DNA of 64,000 nucleotides from Lysobacter sp. yr284 (lineage in GTDB: Bacteria > Pseudomonadota > Gammaproteobacteria > Xanthomonadales > Xanthomonadaceae), in assembly GCF_900107375.1 (NCBI RefSeq), contig NZ_FNPT01000003.1, positions 331,623 through 395,622 of the forward strand, in the 5' to 3' direction. Position 1 is the stretch's first letter. Every line of letters begins with the position of its first letter. A model generated the notes under the pieces. It was not told the DNA's origin. It did not search any database and worked only from the letters and a program-made list of their open reading frames with translations. This document shows positions 50,005 through 58,623 of the stretch, one piece after another. A program made the translations under genes and the position numbers.

Positions 50005-52311
50005 TCAACGCAGCCTCACCACGACCTTGGCGAACAGGTCCAGCACATAGCGCTTGGGATCGCCGGAGGCGTAGTCCTGCGACCGGGTCGCGCCGACGTC
50101 GAAGCCCCAGCGCGGATGCGCGTTGTTGGAATACACCAGCGACTGCAGGTTGCCGCGCCGGTCGAGCCAGTCCGGCAGGGCCAGGCCGAGCGGATCGGGC
50201 GCCGGGCCGCGCAGCAAGGGCTCCTGGCGGCGGTTGCGGCTGTACTGGGCGATCAGGCGCAGGAAGCTGCCGGCCTCGAAGTTGGCGTTGACCAGCAGCT
50301 GCGCCGAGGTTTCGCGCGCATGCAGGTCCGGGTCGGAGGCGTTGATGTACCAGTAGCTGACCCGCGGCTGCACTTCCAGCCACGCCAGCGGGCGGATCTT
50401 GCCGCTGAAGCTGGCCTGGTAGCCGCGGCCGAGGGTGTCGCTGGCGTAGTCGAGCTGGTCGCCGGCGAGGATGTCGAACGACAGCGCCGGCACGGTCTGG
50501 CTGAGGCTGCTGGAGACCTGGAAGAACCACTGGTCCATGCGGTGCAGGCGGGCGTCGTAGCCGCCGACGCGGCGGCGCTCGCCGGGGTGGTACTCGGCCA
50601 CCAGCTGCAGGTCGTAGGGGCCGGAGAACCACACGCCCGGCGCATAGCGGGTCAGGATGGTCTCGCCGCTGGAGACCGTCTGCGAATGCGCGGTCCACAC
50701 GAACGCGCTGATGCTGCTCCACGGCCCGTCGAAGCGCCAGCGCCGGGTGACCACGCCGGTGAGCTGGGCGAAATCCGATTGCGGCATGTAGCCGGTGTCG
50801 TTGCGCCAATCCGGGCTGGCGCGCTCCAGGGTCAGCGAGGTTTCCCAGTCGCGGCCCAGCCGCGCCCAGTCCAGGAACGCGTACTGGCCCTGGCTGCGTT
50901 CGCCCGGGCGCAGCTGGCCCTGCTGCGGCTGCGCGGTGGTGGCCGAGAACAGCAGCATCGCCCGCGCCTTGGCGATGGCGCTGGGCTGCCAGGACGCGTC
51001 GGCGCCGGCGACGGTGTTGCGGCCGGTGCCGTCGTAGTCGCGATGGCTGAGGAACTGGCCGAAGCGCCAGGCGCCGCGCGCCAGGCTGGCGCGTTCGAGC
51101 AGCAGCAGCGAGGCCGGCTGGGCGACGTAGGCGGTGCCGAACGGCCCCGGGATCGCGACCACGCCGCCGGCGCGGTCGTCGGCGACCAGGGCGGTGAAGT
51201 CGCGGCCCTGGTTGCGGTAGCTCATGCGCGCGCCCCAGCGCGGGTCGGTGATGGTGCGGGTGTACACCGCCAGCCCGCCGCCGCCGCCCTGCAGCTGCGA
51301 GCGCGTCGGCAGTTCCAGCAGGTCGGTGTCTTCGAGGAAGAAATCGCGTTTTTCCGGAAGGAACAACGCGTACTGCGCATTGGATTGCAGCTGCGGGATG
51401 TCGAGTTCGACCTGGGAGAAATCCGGCCGGTAGGTCGCATGCACGGCCAGGTGCGCGCCGTCGCTCCACTTGAGATAGCCGCCCAGCTGCGGATCGACGC
51501 GGTCGGACGCGGAGGCCGCGCCGATCTTCTGTTCGTGCCGGCGCGCGGTCAGGTGCGCGCCGGCCTCCCATTCGCCGCCGGCGCCGGGGCAGCGGGCCAT
51601 GTCCAGCGGCTGGCTGGCGCTGAGGTAGCTGGTCGCGTTCTGCTTGAGTTCGCCGCTGGCCAGGATCATGCGCTCGGCGCCGGGCACGTTGCGCATCACC
51701 AGATAGCGCCAGCCGCGCCCGTCCGAGCCGCGGTTGCGCAGTTGCGAGCGCGGGATGCGCAGGTCCACGGCGTAGCCGTCCGCGCTCGGCGCGCCGCGCG
51801 CGCTGGCGTCGAAGTCGGGATGGAAGTCCTGGTTGTCGCTGATCGCGACATAAGTACCGTCGGCGAGGCTGCCGCTGGGATTGACCCGGAAGAAATACGC
51901 CGACTTGCCGTCGCCGTTGGTGTCGACGAATACGCTGACGTAGTCCTGGTCGTCGGCGACCTGGTCGCGTCGCGCGACCGGCGCGCGCACGCCGCCGGAG
52001 CCTTGCCCGTCGGCGACCACGCGGAAGAACAGCGCCTGCTCGTCGCAAGCCACCTGCACCTGGGTGCGCAGCGGCGAAGCGACGCCGTCGCGCGGCTTGT
52101 ACATCCAGAACGCGTCGTGGCGCTCGGCCGCGTCCCAATCGGCGGGCGCGGGAAACGCCGCCGCGGCCGCGTCCAGGCGCCGCGCCTCGATCGCCAGCGC
52201 CGCGCCCGCGGGCGCCAGCCAGGCGGCGGCGCACAGCAGGACCAGGGATGCGGGCGAGGCGCGGCGGGTTCGCAGGCAGCGGGCTGGGGCAGGGTTGGAT
52301 CGGGTCGGCAT
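50005..52311 (-). CDS. DUF5916-like outer-membrane protein with N-terminal CBM9-like domain
   Basis: This 768-residue exported protein has a basic N-terminus and hydrophobic core (SLVLLCAAAWLAPAGAALA) that form a signal peptide. Residues about 60-220 form a CBM9-like sandwich (DAFWMYKPRDG, DYVSVFVDTNGDG, AYFFRVNPSGS, GYAVDLRIPRSQL). The rest is rich in alternating aromatic/hydrophobic strands ending in Arg-Leu-Arg (FLPEKRDFFLEDTDLL, WARLGRDWETSLTLERASPDW, VVVRLR), consistent with a beta-barrel. This layout matches DUF5916 proteins, common in Xanthomonadaceae and of unknown role, possibly glycan- or peptide-related. The start at 52311 was chosen for the signal peptide. Confidence 0.82.
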   Translation of the reverse strand: MPTRSNPAPARCLRTRRASPASLVLLCAAAWLAPAGAALAIEARRLDAAAAAFPAPADWDAAERHDAFWMYKPRDGVASPLRTQVQVACDEQALFFRVVADGQGSGGVRAPVARRDQVADDQDYVSVFVDTNGDGKSAYFFRVNPSGSLADGTYVAISDNQDFHPDFDASARGAPSADGYAVDLRIPRSQLRNRGSDGRGWRYLVMRNVPGAERMILASGELKQNATSYLSASQPLDMARCPGAGGEWEAGAHLTARRHEQKIGAASASDRVDPQLGGYLKWSDGAHLAVHATYRPDFSQVELDIPQLQSNAQYALFLPEKRDFFLEDTDLLELPTRSQLQGGGGGLAVYTRTITDPRWGARMSYRNQGRDFTALVADDRAGGVVAIPGPFGTAYVAQPASLLLLERASLARGAWRFGQFLSHRDYDGTGRNTVAGADASWQPSAIAKARAMLLFSATTAQPQQGQLRPGERSQGQYAFLDWARLGRDWETSLTLERASPDWRNDTGYMPQSDFAQLTGVVTRRWRFDGPWSSISAFVWTAHSQTVSSGETILTRYAPGVWFSGPYDLQLVAEYHPGERRRVGGYDARLHRMDQWFFQVSSSLSQTVPALSFDILAGDQLDYASDTLGRGYQASFSGKIRPLAWLEVQPRVSYWYINASDPDLHARETSAQLLVNANFEAGSFLRLIAQYSRNRRQEPLLRGPAPDPLGLALPDWLDRRGNLQSLVYSNNAHPRWGFDVGATRSQDYASGDPKRYVLDLFAKVVVRLR

Positions 52312-52466
52312 TGCTGGCTTCCTGTTCGGCCTCGCCGGCGATGCCGCGTCCTGCTCCGTGTCGCGCATCGTATCGGCGCACCCGGCGCGTGTGGCCTGTC
52401 GCGATGCGCCTGGCCGCGACCGCCGATGTGCGGCCGCGCCGATGGTGTCGAACGCGTCCGCGGCGG

Positions 52467-54053
52467 TCAAGCCGGCACCGGCGCAGCCGCCGCCTGCGCG
52501 TGCATGCGCAGATACAGCTCGCGCGAACCGGCGCGGTCGATCTTGCCGTTGGCCGAATGCGCCAGCGCCGCGCATACCGCCAGCCGCGGCACCATGTAGC
52601 CGGCCAGTTCGCGCTTGCAGTGCGCGAGCGCGGCGGCGAGGTCGAACGAGGCGTCCTGCGGCACCAGCAAGGCGACCGGCGCGGTGCCCAGCGCCTCGTC
52701 GTCGACGCCGAACACCACCGCTTCGCGGATGCCGCCGAAGCGCATCAGCGCCTTCTCGATCTCGGTCGGGCTGACCCGGTAGCCGGAAATCTTCATCAAC
52801 TCGTCGCGCCGGCCGACGAAGTACAGATAGCCGTCCTCGTCGGCGCGCACGATGTCGCCCGACCACACCGCGTACTCGGGCAGGGCGCCGGGGCTGATCG
52901 AGCGCGGCAGCGGGCGGAAGCGCTCGCGGGTCTTGGCGCGGTTGTTCCAGTAGCCCAGGGTGACCAGGGCGCCGCGATGGACCAGTTCGCCGTGTTCGCC
53001 CGGCGCGCAGCGGCTGCCGTCCGGGCGCAGCACCAGGATCTCGGCGTTGGGGATCGCCTTGCCGATGGAGTCGGGACGGCGGTCGATCTGCGCCGGGTCC
53101 AGGTAGGTCGAGCGGAAGGCTTCGGTCAGGCCGTACATCAGGAACGGCCGCGCCTGCGCGAACACCGCGCGCAGGCTGCGCAGCAGCGAGGCGGGCATGT
53201 GGCCGCCGGTGTTGGCGATGGTGCGCAGCGTGCGCGCGTGCTCGCCCCACGGCGCCGCCGCCAGTTGCGCCCACAGCGGCGGGATCGCGGTGATCAGGCT
53301 GACCTTGCTGGCCGCGCACAGCGCCGGGACGAAGCGCGCCGAGGCGTAGTTGTGCAGCACCAGCCGCGCGCCGGCGACGAGCGCGGTGCTGAGCTGGCTG
53401 AAGCCGGCGTCGAAGCTCAGCGGCAGCAGGCCGAGGATGACCTCGTCGCGGTCGATGCCCAGGTAGGCCACCACCGATTCGGCGCCGGCCACCAGGTTGC
53501 GGTGCGAGACCACCACGCCCTTGGGCAGCCCGGTCGAGCCGGAGGTGTAGATCAGCAGCGCCACGTCGGCGTCGATCGGCGACGCCGGCGGCGGCGCCGC
53601 GGCGGCGGCCAGGCAGTCTTCCCAGTACAGGCCCGGCGCGGCGCTCGCGGCCGGCGCCGGCGGCCGCGAATCGGTCAGCAACACCCGCGCGCGCGCCAGC
53701 GCCTTGTGCCGGCCCAGTTCGGCCGCGCGCAGGGCGGTGGCGACCACGGCGCTGGCGCCGCTGTCGCGCAGCACGTGGCGCACCTGCGCCGGCTTGAGCT
53801 TGGGATTGACCGGCACCGCGATGCAGCCGGCGCGCAGGATCGCCAGCAGCATCGCGACCATGCGGATGGATTTGTCGTGGTACAGCGCGATCCGCTCGCC
53901 GGCCTGGAAGCCGTGCCCGCGCAGGCCCGCGGCGAGCGCGCCGACGTCGCGGTCCAGTTGCGCGTAGCCGCAGGTCTGGCCATCGTGTTCCAGCGCGATC
54001 GCGTCGGGGAAGTCGCGGGCCTGGCGGCGCAGGGCATCGAGCAGGGTGATCAT
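52467..54053 (-). CDS. AMP-forming acyl-CoA/acyl-ACP ligase
   Basis: This 528-residue ANL-family enzyme has the P-loop YTSGSTGLPKGVVVSH (about residues 178-193), YGLTEAFRSTY, WSGDIVRADEDGYLYFVGRR, DELMKISGYRVSPTEIEKAL and the terminal catalytic-Lys region NGKIDR. The segments VPVNPKLKPAQVRHVLRDSG and WSGD...YFVGRRDELMK resemble the exosortase-associated ligase group. It activates a carboxylic acid as adenylate for transfer to CoA or a carrier protein. The ACP encoded at 63,519 is a possible partner, though 10 kb away. ATG 54053 places the conserved LLDALRRQARDFPDA at the N-terminus. It is divergent from the GH3 gene. Confidence 0.9.
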   Translation of the reverse strand: MITLLDALRRQARDFPDAIALEHDGQTCGYAQLDRDVGALAAGLRGHGFQAGERIALYHDKSIRMVAMLLAILRAGCIAVPVNPKLKPAQVRHVLRDSGASAVVATALRAAELGRHKALARARVLLTDSRPPAPAASAAPGLYWEDCLAAAAAPPPASPIDADVALLIYTSGSTGLPKGVVVSHRNLVAGAESVVAYLGIDRDEVILGLLPLSFDAGFSQLSTALVAGARLVLHNYASARFVPALCAASKVSLITAIPPLWAQLAAAPWGEHARTLRTIANTGGHMPASLLRSLRAVFAQARPFLMYGLTEAFRSTYLDPAQIDRRPDSIGKAIPNAEILVLRPDGSRCAPGEHGELVHRGALVTLGYWNNRAKTRERFRPLPRSISPGALPEYAVWSGDIVRADEDGYLYFVGRRDELMKISGYRVSPTEIEKALMRFGGIREAVVFGVDDEALGTAPVALLVPQDASFDLAAALAHCKRELAGYMVPRLAVCAALAHSANGKIDRAGSRELYLRMHAQAAAAPVPA

Positions 54054-54238
54054 CGGCTGGGCGGTCGCACTGGTTATGGGAGGACGCGCGGCGGCGGCAC
54101 GCACGCATGCGCGAACGGGCAGGGCAGCATCGAAGCCATCGCCCGGCGGCGCTTGCGCGCCGCCCCTCGCGCCTGTCGCCGCGGCGGGTAAAGAGCGAGA
54201 ATTCCGCCCGCTTACCCGGCCGCGCGCAGGCCCGCCGG

Positions 54239-54268
54239 TTGACAGCTATGTAATCGATTACATACCAT
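54239..54268 (+). promoter_or_regulatory. Promoter with perfect 18-bp palindromic operator upstream of the GH3 gene
   Basis: A perfect -35 TTGACA (54239-54244) and a -10-like TACCAT (54263-54268) are 18 bp apart. Between and overlapping them lies TATGTAATCGATTACATA (54247-54264), an exact 18-bp palindrome whose core TGTAATCGATTACA has LacI-operator form. A repressor bound here would occlude RNA polymerase, so induction by a sugar is likely. The region is AT-rich against the GC-rich background and lies in the 251-bp gap to the divergent ligase gene. Confidence 0.72.
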
Positions 54269-54304
54269 AACTGAACGATTATTTCACGCAAGGTGCATCT
54301 CGTA

Positions 54305-56503
54305 ATGGCGGATCGCGTTGATATCGATGCACTGATCGCTCGCATGACCTTGCAGGAAAAAATCGGTCAGCTCTCGGTGTTGGCCGATTCGATCCGTCCC
54401 TTCGCCTTCGACGTGAATCCCGATTCGTTCCAGTGGGGGCCGCAGCGCACCCGCGAACTGATCCAGGCCGGCGAAGTCGGCGCGCTGTTCAACGGCGTGG
54501 GCGCGGCCGAGGGCCGCGAACTGCAACGCATCGCGGTCGAAGAAAGCCGTCTGGGCATTCCGCTGCTGCTCGGCGCCGACGTCATCCACGGCATGCGCAC
54601 GGTGTTCCCGATCCCGCTCGGCGAAGCGGCCAGCTTCGAGCCGGAACTGGCCGAACGCACCGCGCGCGCGGCGGCGGTGGAAGCCACCCGCGAAGGCCTG
54701 CACTGGACCTTCGCCCCGGTGGTCGACATCGCCCGCGACCAGCGCTGGGGCCGCGTCGCCGAAACCACCGGCGAGGACACCTTCCTGGCCTGCGCCTTCG
54801 CCCGCGCCCGCGTGCGCGGCTTCCAGGGCCCGGACCTGACCGCCGACGATTCGCTGCTGGCCACGCCCAAGCACTTCGCCGCCTACGGCGCGGTCGGCGC
54901 CGGGCTGGACTACAACACCGTCGATCTCGCGCCGCAGACCCTGTTCGACGTGCACCTGCCGCCGTTCAAGGCCGCCATCGACGCCGGCGCGCTGACGGTG
55001 ATGAGCTCGTTCAACGACATCAACGGCGTGCCCGCCACCGCCAACCGCGAACTGCTGACCGGCATCCTGCGCGAGCAATGGGGCTTCGAAGGCTTCGTGG
55101 TCTCCGACTACACCTCCGATTTCGAACTGATCGAACACGGCTTCGCCGCCGACGAAAAGCACGCCGCCCGGCTCAGCCTCGACGCCGGCCTGGACATGAG
55201 CATGCAGAGCGGCGTGTACATGAACCACCTGCAGGCGCTGATCGAAGCCGGCGAAGTCGCCGTGGAAACGCTGGACACCGCGGTGCGGCGGATTCTCTCG
55301 GTCAAGGCGCGGATGGGGCTGTTCGACAATCCCTACCGCTCGCTGACCGCGCCGCCGCCGGGGCCGGCGCCGTACCTGGACGCGCACGACGCGCTGGCGC
55401 GCGACGCGGCGCGGCGCAGCGTGGTGATGCTCAAGAACGACGGCGACGCGCTGCCGCTGCGCAAGTCCGGCCAGCGCATCGCCCTGATCGGCCCGTTCGC
55501 GCGCGACCGCGCCAACCTGGCCGGCTGCTGGAACATCTTCGGCGACAGCAGCCGCGAGATCGACCTGGAAACCGGCCTGCGCGCGGCGCTGGCCGATCCG
55601 GCCGCGCTGCAGGTGGTGGACGGTTGCGGCATGGAAGAGGCGATCGACGGCGGCATCGAGGCCGCGCTGGCGGCCGCGCGCGGCGCCGACGCGGTGCTGC
55701 TGGCGGTCGGCGAGCCCACGCGCTACACCGGCGAGGCGCAGTCGCGCACCCAGATCGTATTGCCGGCGGCGCAACAAGCGCTGGTCGAGGCGGTGGTCGG
55801 CGCCGGCACGCCGGTGATCGTGTTGCTGCGCAACGGCCGCGCGCTGGCGCTGAGCCCGGCGCTGCAGGCGGCGCAGGCGATCCTGGTGACCTGGTTCCTC
55901 GGCACCCAGACCGGCCACGCGGTCGCCGACCTGGTGTTCGGCGACCACAGCCCCAGCGGCCGCCTGCCGATCAGCTTTCCGCACGATTCGGGCCAGCAGC
56001 CTTACTACTACAACCACACCTCCAGCGGCCGTCCGTACCAGCCCGGCACCGGGCTGGAGGCGTTCCGCACGCGCTGGCGCGAGACCGCCAACACCGCGCT
56101 GTATCCGTTCGGCCACGGCCTGGGCTACACCCGCTTCGAGTACGGCGCGGTCGAGCTCAGCGCCGCGAGCCTGGACTGGGACGGCCGCCTGGACGTGCGC
56201 GCGCGCATCGCCAACCGCGGCCAGCGCCCCGGCGAGGAAGTCGTGCAGTTGTACGTGCGCGACCGCGTCGCCAGCCGGGTGCGGCCGATCCGCGAGCTCA
56301 AGGGCTTCCGCAAGATCGCGCTGGCGCCGGGCGAAAGCCGGGTGGTGGAGTTCGCCCTGAGCCGCAGCGACCTGGAATTCCGCGGCGTCGACAACCGCCT
56401 GCTGGCCGAACCGGGCTGGTTCGACCTGTGGGTGGCGCCGTCGGCCGATGCCGGCGAGCCGGTCGGCTTCGAACTGCTCGCCGCCGGCGCGGGCCGGGGC
56501 TGA
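54305..56503 (+). CDS. Glycoside hydrolase family 3 beta-glucosidase, cytoplasmic
   Basis: This 732-residue GH3 enzyme has an N-terminal TIM barrel with MTLQEKIGQL, GADVIHGMRTVFPIPLG, ATREGLHWTFAPVVDIARD, RWGRVAETTGED and the nucleophile motif GFVVSDYTSD (Asp about 267). The alpha/beta sandwich carries RSVVMLKNDGDALPL, and a C-terminal fibronectin-III-like domain follows (ANRGQRPGEEVVQLYVRD). This is the BglX plan, but there is no signal peptide from ATG 54305, so it acts in the cytoplasm on imported oligosaccharides. An in-frame GTG at 54293 is an alternative start; AAGG just before it suits the ATG better. It pairs logically with the secreted GH16 glucanase, as both have LacI-type operators. 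Confidence 0.95.
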   Translation: MADRVDIDALIARMTLQEKIGQLSVLADSIRPFAFDVNPDSFQWGPQRTRELIQAGEVGALFNGVGAAEGRELQRIAVEESRLGIPLLLGADVIHGMRTVFPIPLGEAASFEPELAERTARAAAVEATREGLHWTFAPVVDIARDQRWGRVAETTGEDTFLACAFARARVRGFQGPDLTADDSLLATPKHFAAYGAVGAGLDYNTVDLAPQTLFDVHLPPFKAAIDAGALTVMSSFNDINGVPATANRELLTGILREQWGFEGFVVSDYTSDFELIEHGFAADEKHAARLSLDAGLDMSMQSGVYMNHLQALIEAGEVAVETLDTAVRRILSVKARMGLFDNPYRSLTAPPPGPAPYLDAHDALARDAARRSVVMLKNDGDALPLRKSGQRIALIGPFARDRANLAGCWNIFGDSSREIDLETGLRAALADPAALQVVDGCGMEEAIDGGIEAALAAARGADAVLLAVGEPTRYTGEAQSRTQIVLPAAQQALVEAVVGAGTPVIVLLRNGRALALSPALQAAQAILVTWFLGTQTGHAVADLVFGDHSPSGRLPISFPHDSGQQPYYYNHTSSGRPYQPGTGLEAFRTRWRETANTALYPFGHGLGYTRFEYGAVELSAASLDWDGRLDVRARIANRGQRPGEEVVQLYVRDRVASRVRPIRELKGFRKIALAPGESRVVEFALSRSDLEFRGVDNRLLAEPGWFDLWVAPSADAGEPVGFELLAAGAGRG

Positions 56504-56512
56504 GCCGCGCCG

Positions 56513-57631
56513 ATGGCGGACACAGCGGACGCGCCGGTTCGCGAGGTCGCCATCCTGTGCTCGGGCGTCGCCCTGGGCGTCTACATTCCGGGCCTGGAGA
56601 TCGCCCGCCGCTTGCGCAGCCACGGCGTGCGCGGGCGGGTGTTCGTGCTCGAAGCGTTCCAGCCCGCCGAGGTCGAGGACGCGCTGATCCGCGCGCGCGA
56701 ACGCCACCAGCGCGACTTCCGCGCCCTGCGCATGTCGCAGCAACTGGTGCGCGATATTTCGCCGACCCTGGATGCGCAGGCGCTGGCCGCGCTGGCGGCG
56801 CAACTCGACGCCGCGGGCGTATCGCGCCTGCTGGTGCTGTCCGGCTTCTGGCTGCCGTGGGCCGCCGCGTACGCGCGCGAGCGCGCGCACTGCACGGTCG
56901 AAGCGCTGCATATCGATTCGGTGCCGTCGCCGTCGTGGCTGCCGTATGCGCAGCGCCCGGAGTTCGCCGAGGCCGCGCATCGCTACTTCATCGACCGCGC
57001 CGCAGCGCGGGCGGCGTACCGGCTGGAGATCGGCGAATCCGCGCCGATCGCGCACGCGCAGCGGCCGCCTGAGCTGCTGCTGCACGGCGGCGGCTGGAGC
57101 GTGGGCACCTTCGCGGCCGCGCTCGACGACGCGCTCGGCGCCGGGTATCGCGCCAGCATCGTGCGCGGCGCGGTCGCCGACCTGCAGCCGCGCGAGGGCG
57201 TGCGCAACCTGCTGCTGGACCCGCAGTGGCGGGCCTGGCGCGACACCGGGCCGCAGCAGTTGGGCGAGTTCCCGCGGCTGGGCTTCCTCGATGCCGACGG
57301 CGCGCTGCGCTACCGCCAATCCGAGGCCGTGCCGGACCTGTTCGAGATCACCCGCGCCAGCCTGGCGGTGGTGTCCAAGCCGGGCGGTTCGACCCTGATC
57401 GACTCGATGGCCGCGGCCACGCCGGTGTTGTTCCTGGCGCCCTCGGGCAAGCACGAGCAGGCCAATGCCGAGGCCTGGATCGAACGCGGCTACGGCGCGT
57501 GGTTCGAGCAATGGCGCGAGCAGGGCGCGCAGCGCGAGGCGTTGGAGCGCATGCACGCGCAACTGCTGCGCGACCGGGCGACGGTGCCCGAGTACTGCCG
57601 GCAACTGGCCTTGGAACTGGGCGCGGGCTAG
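56513..57631 (+). CDS. Glycosyltransferase-like protein (GT-B fold)
   Basis: This 372-residue protein has an N-terminal half beginning EVAILCSGVALGVYIPGLEIARRL, like the acceptor domain of GT1/GT28 enzymes. The C-terminal half ends in VVSKPGGSTLIDSMAAATPV, FLAPSGKHEQANAEAW and GYGAWFEQW, which resembles the donor-binding GGxxT...P...Q region of MurG/MGT glycosyltransferases. No membrane helix. It starts 9 bases after the GH3 stop and may share its transcript, yet its 3' end overlaps the convergent Gfo/Idh gene by 4 bases, and it may instead serve the carrier-protein operon opposite. Acceptor and donor are unknown. Confidence 0.68.
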   Translation: MADTADAPVREVAILCSGVALGVYIPGLEIARRLRSHGVRGRVFVLEAFQPAEVEDALIRARERHQRDFRALRMSQQLVRDISPTLDAQALAALAAQLDAAGVSRLLVLSGFWLPWAAAYARERAHCTVEALHIDSVPSPSWLPYAQRPEFAEAAHRYFIDRAAARAAYRLEIGESAPIAHAQRPPELLLHGGGWSVGTFAAALDDALGAGYRASIVRGAVADLQPREGVRNLLLDPQWRAWRDTGPQQLGEFPRLGFLDADGALRYRQSEAVPDLFEITRASLAVVSKPGGSTLIDSMAAATPVLFLAPSGKHEQANAEAWIERGYGAWFEQWREQGAQREALERMHAQLLRDRATVPEYCRQLALELGAG

Positions 57632-58623
57632 GCGCCGGCCGCGGGCCGCTCGAGCGCTGCGGATTGCAGCCGCCGATGCAACGCCTCCAGCATCGCGATG
57701 CGCTCGACGCTGCGCTGCGCCTGCGCTGGCCAGTCGGCATCGCGCGCGTCGCCGGCCAGATAGGCGAGCTGGTTGAGGTAGTAGTTCTGCTCGTCGAAGC
57801 TGACCCGTTCGCGTTCGCCCGAGGCATGGGCGATGTCGAGATGGATCTTGTGCCGGCCGATGCGCGCGCGGAAGAAATCGGCGAGCACGACCCGGGCGCG
57901 CTCGAACTCGAACGCATGCTCGGCCTGGCGCGGCACGGCGAACTGCGCGTCGAAGTCGGTGGCCACCCCATCGGCCGCGACCAGTCCGACGCGCACGCGG
58001 GTCGGGACTTCGGCGGCATCGGCCTGGGCCTGTTCGATGGCGCAGGCGCCCAGCGCGATGCCGGCGGCGGCCTGCGCGGCCTGCAGCCAATAGACGCCGT
58101 CGTCCCACAGCACGCCGCCGCCGGGCCGCAGGCGGAAATGGTCGCCTTCGCGCAGGCCGTGGCGCAGGCGGGTCGAATGGCGCAGCAGCCGGCCCCAGGT
58201 GCGTGCGCGCACTCGCTCGGCGAGCCAGGCTTGCCAGGGGTGGTGGCGGGTCATGACCGCTTCGACCAGGCACAGGCCGCGCGCCGTCGCCGATGCGATG
58301 AGCGCCTGCAGCTCTAGCGCCGACAGCGTCGCGGGTTTCTCCACCAGCACGTGCTTGCCGGCCCGCAGCGCCGCTTCGCAGCAAGCGTGGTGCTCGCTGT
58401 TGGCGGCCGGCACGTATACCCAATCGATGTCCGCCCGCGCCAGCAGTTCCGGGTAGCCCAGGCAGGCGCAGTCGAGGCCGTGCTGGCGCGCCTGCGCCTG
58501 CGCGGCGCCCGGGCGACGCGAGCCGATCGCCACCAGTTCGGCGCCGGGCAGGGCCGCGACCGCGCGGAAGATCGCCAGCGGCGAAATCTCGGCCGCGCCG
58601 AGCACGCCGATGCGCAGGCTCAC
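57628..58623 (-). CDS. Gfo/Idh/MocA-family oxidoreductase
   Basis: This 331-residue protein has a Rossmann NAD(P)-binding domain RIGVLGAAEISPLAI, the EKP motif VLVEKPATLSALELQAL (catalytic Lys about residue 93) and a C-terminal alpha/beta domain with DGVYWLQAA. The family oxidises or reduces sugars and cyclitols, or their imines. The start is GTG at 58623, overlapping the upstream stop as GTGA. It is the last gene of the seven-gene operon that starts with the carrier protein, and its stop overlaps the stop of the convergent glycosyltransferase-like gene. In this context a sugar- or cyclitol-modifying step is likely. Confidence 0.9.
   Translation of the reverse strand: MSLRIGVLGAAEISPLAIFRAVAALPGAELVAIGSRRPGAAQAQARQHGLDCACLGYPELLARADIDWVYVPAANSEHHACCEAALRAGKHVLVEKPATLSALELQALIASATARGLCLVEAVMTRHHPWQAWLAERVRARTWGRLLRHSTRLRHGLREGDHFRLRPGGGVLWDDGVYWLQAAQAAAGIALGACAIEQAQADAAEVPTRVRVGLVAADGVATDFDAQFAVPRQAEHAFEFERARVVLADFFRARIGRHKIHLDIAHASGERERVSFDEQNYYLNQLAYLAGDARDADWPAQAQRSVERIAMLEALHRRLQSAALERPAAGA

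Noticed and set aside
54284..58423. Minus-strand frame of 1,379 codons opposite the GH3 and glycosyltransferase-like genes
   Set aside because: It is an antisense shadow rich in Arg, Gly, Gln and His. The + strand encodes complete GH3 and GT-like proteins, and the true minus gene at its right end uses another frame.
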